A stretch of DNA of 23,407 nt from Bacillota bacterium (GTDB lineage Bacteria > Bacillota > Clostridia > Lachnospirales > Lachnospiraceae), in NCBI GenBank assembly GCA_023395555.1, contig JAEWYQ010000068.1, forward strand, positions 1 through 23,407, read 5' to 3'. Of this stretch, positions 22,553-23,407 are shown one piece after another. The notes beneath the pieces are model-generated. The model was not told the origin of the DNA. It did not search any database and worked only from the letters and a program-made list of their open reading frames with translations. Positions within the stretch are counted from its first letter, which is position 1; every line of letters starts with the position of its first letter. Position numbers and translations under genes: made by a program.

Positions 22553-23289
22553 CGTATTTCCACCATCTGCTCCCATTGCAGAATGAATTGTCCTTCAACG
22601 GTGCGGTTGTCATGGTAGTGCCCAAAAAACCAGTAGTCGAAGCTGCACCGGCGTTTGACCGTTTCTAAGAAGCCGTTCAGACGATCCGGCTTGTAGGGAT
22701 GGTACACCTGTGCCGCAATGCTGTCGGGGGCGCAGTGGGTCAGGATGCAGTCTACACGCCATCCTGCGTTCTCCAGATTCTTCAGGGCAGTTTCATATTC
22801 CTCATCGCAGGGTAGTTCCTCTTTCCACCACGAAATATGGTTGATGCGGTAAAGTGCCCTCTGCCGATCCAGCACCCGCTTTCGATACAGAAAGTCGGGC
22901 GCGTCCGGCTCCAGTATGCCTGCGCTGATGTCGTGGGAAGCTGCGCCGCCCATCGTGAAAAAGGTCATCCCGCCGATGTCAAAGACCTGTCCGCGCATCA
23001 GGTGCAGGATATGCTCCCGCACCTGATGGACATTGCCGCCGTTCCACTGCATGGCAGGGAAGCGGTTTAACAGGTCAAAGTTTTCGTGATTGCCGTCTAT
23101 AAACAGGGTGGTGAACGGCTGACCGTTCAGCCAGTCCAGCCCTTGGTTCGATTGGGGCGTTTCATCCCATATTCCAAAATCGCCGCAGACGATGACGTAA
23201 TCCTCCCGGCACAGGCTCTGTCCTGCGGGGAAGTATTCTTTTTCAAATCTGCGGAAATTGCCGTGGGTATCTCCTGTGAAATAAATCAT
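22549..23289 (-). CDS. Calcineurin-like metallophosphoesterase
   Basis: A 246-residue soluble enzyme with every motif of the calcineurin-like phosphoesterase fold: GDTHG (Asp7, His9), CGDFGIWDE (Asp37), GNHENFD (Asn67, His68), LTHCAPD (His185) and FGHYHDN (His224, His226). These residues bind two metal ions and hydrolyse phosphomono- or diesters; the natural substrate is unknown. Start ATG at 23289 follows GGAGG with an eight-base spacer, 14 bases after the stop of the upstream gene. It is probably carried cargo of the mobile element rather than a core enzyme. Confidence 0.9.
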   Translation of the reverse strand: MIYFTGDTHGNFRRFEKEYFPAGQSLCREDYVIVCGDFGIWDETPQSNQGLDWLNGQPFTTLFIDGNHENFDLLNRFPAMQWNGGNVHQVREHILHLMRGQVFDIGGMTFFTMGGAASHDISAGILEPDAPDFLYRKRVLDRQRALYRINHISWWKEELPCDEEYETALKNLENAGWRVDCILTHCAPDSIAAQVYHPYKPDRLNGFLETVKRRCSFDYWFFGHYHDNRTVEGQFILQWEQMVEIR

Positions 23290-23303
23290 CTTTGGTTCCT
23301 CCG

Positions 23304-23407
23304 CTATATGATCTGCTCGATTTCCGTTCCATCCTTGAAACGGATGAGCAGTTTTTCTTCGCTCAGTACCCTGACGGCGCTGATAAGCTGCCGCACCGCC
23401 ACCTCGT
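23304..23407 (-). CDS. C-terminus of a probable serine recombinase (partial)
   Basis: The last 34 codons of a gene entering from the right edge, ending VRVLSEEKLLIRFKDGTEIE plus three residues and TAG (23304-23306). The IRFKDGTE ending resembles the C-termini of large serine recombinases of transposon/ICE type, but 34 residues are too few for certainty. It is directly upstream of the phosphoesterase gene and, if correct, supports a mobile-element origin of the right-hand genes. Confidence 0.45.
   Translation of the reverse strand, partial: EVAVRQLISAVRVLSEEKLLIRFKDGTEIEQII

Overview
The window looks like a chromosomal stretch of a mid-GC Firmicute, most likely a Clostridia/Lachnospiraceae-type bacterium. 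This is inferred from strong AGGAGG-type ribosome sites, sigma-A style promoters with 17-18 bp spacers, U-tract terminators, and family content (MgtA, AlkZ-related protein, ZinT-bearing zinc lipoprotein, DUF4314/DUF1016 mobile-element cargo). Every confident protein gene is on the minus strand, so read the window from right to left.

Right end (about 19.8-23.4 kb): a compact run of accessory genes of the kind carried by integrative conjugative elements of gut Clostridia. It holds the C-terminus of a probable serine recombinase, a calcineurin-like phosphoesterase, a small conserved ORF, a DUF4314 protein, two uncharacterised proteins and a DUF1016-N protein with a proline-rich tail. Between this run and the next gene (19.6-19.8 kb) lies a decayed junction.

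Middle (11.9-19.6 kb): a membrane PAS-GGDEF diguanylate cyclase; an MFS transporter; an MscS-family channel followed by an HD-domain protein; and an MFS exporter overlapping an ArsR-type regulator, with a palindromic operator candidate at its promoter. Between the MscS gene and the first MFS gene is a plus-strand promoter, a stretch resembling a decayed cobalamin riboswitch, and a hairpin terminator, with no plus-strand gene after them.

Zinc operon (7.2-11.9 kb): a Fur-family (Zur-like) regulator with a Fur-type box, a small two-helix membrane protein with a His/Cys cluster, a ZnuA lipoprotein with a ZinT domain nested inside it, ZnuC, ZnuB, and a lipoprotein whose start overlaps the znuB stop (ATGA). 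Together they form a zinc capture and import unit ending at a 19-bp hairpin terminator.

Left part (0-7 kb): an acyltransferase-3 membrane protein; an MgtA-type P-type ATPase preceded by its own promoter, a 39-codon leader ORF and an intrinsic terminator, which together look like an attenuator; a nitroreductase and an AlkZ-related protein; and a two-gene unit of a tandem-repeat helical protein and a MoxR-like AAA ATPase (cut by the window edge), whose leader contains two large hairpins.

The most interesting observations are the mgtA leader peptide/terminator, the nested ZnuA-ZinT protein with its partners, the orphan riboswitch-like transcript, and the hairpin-rich leader of the repeat-protein/AAA ATPase operon.
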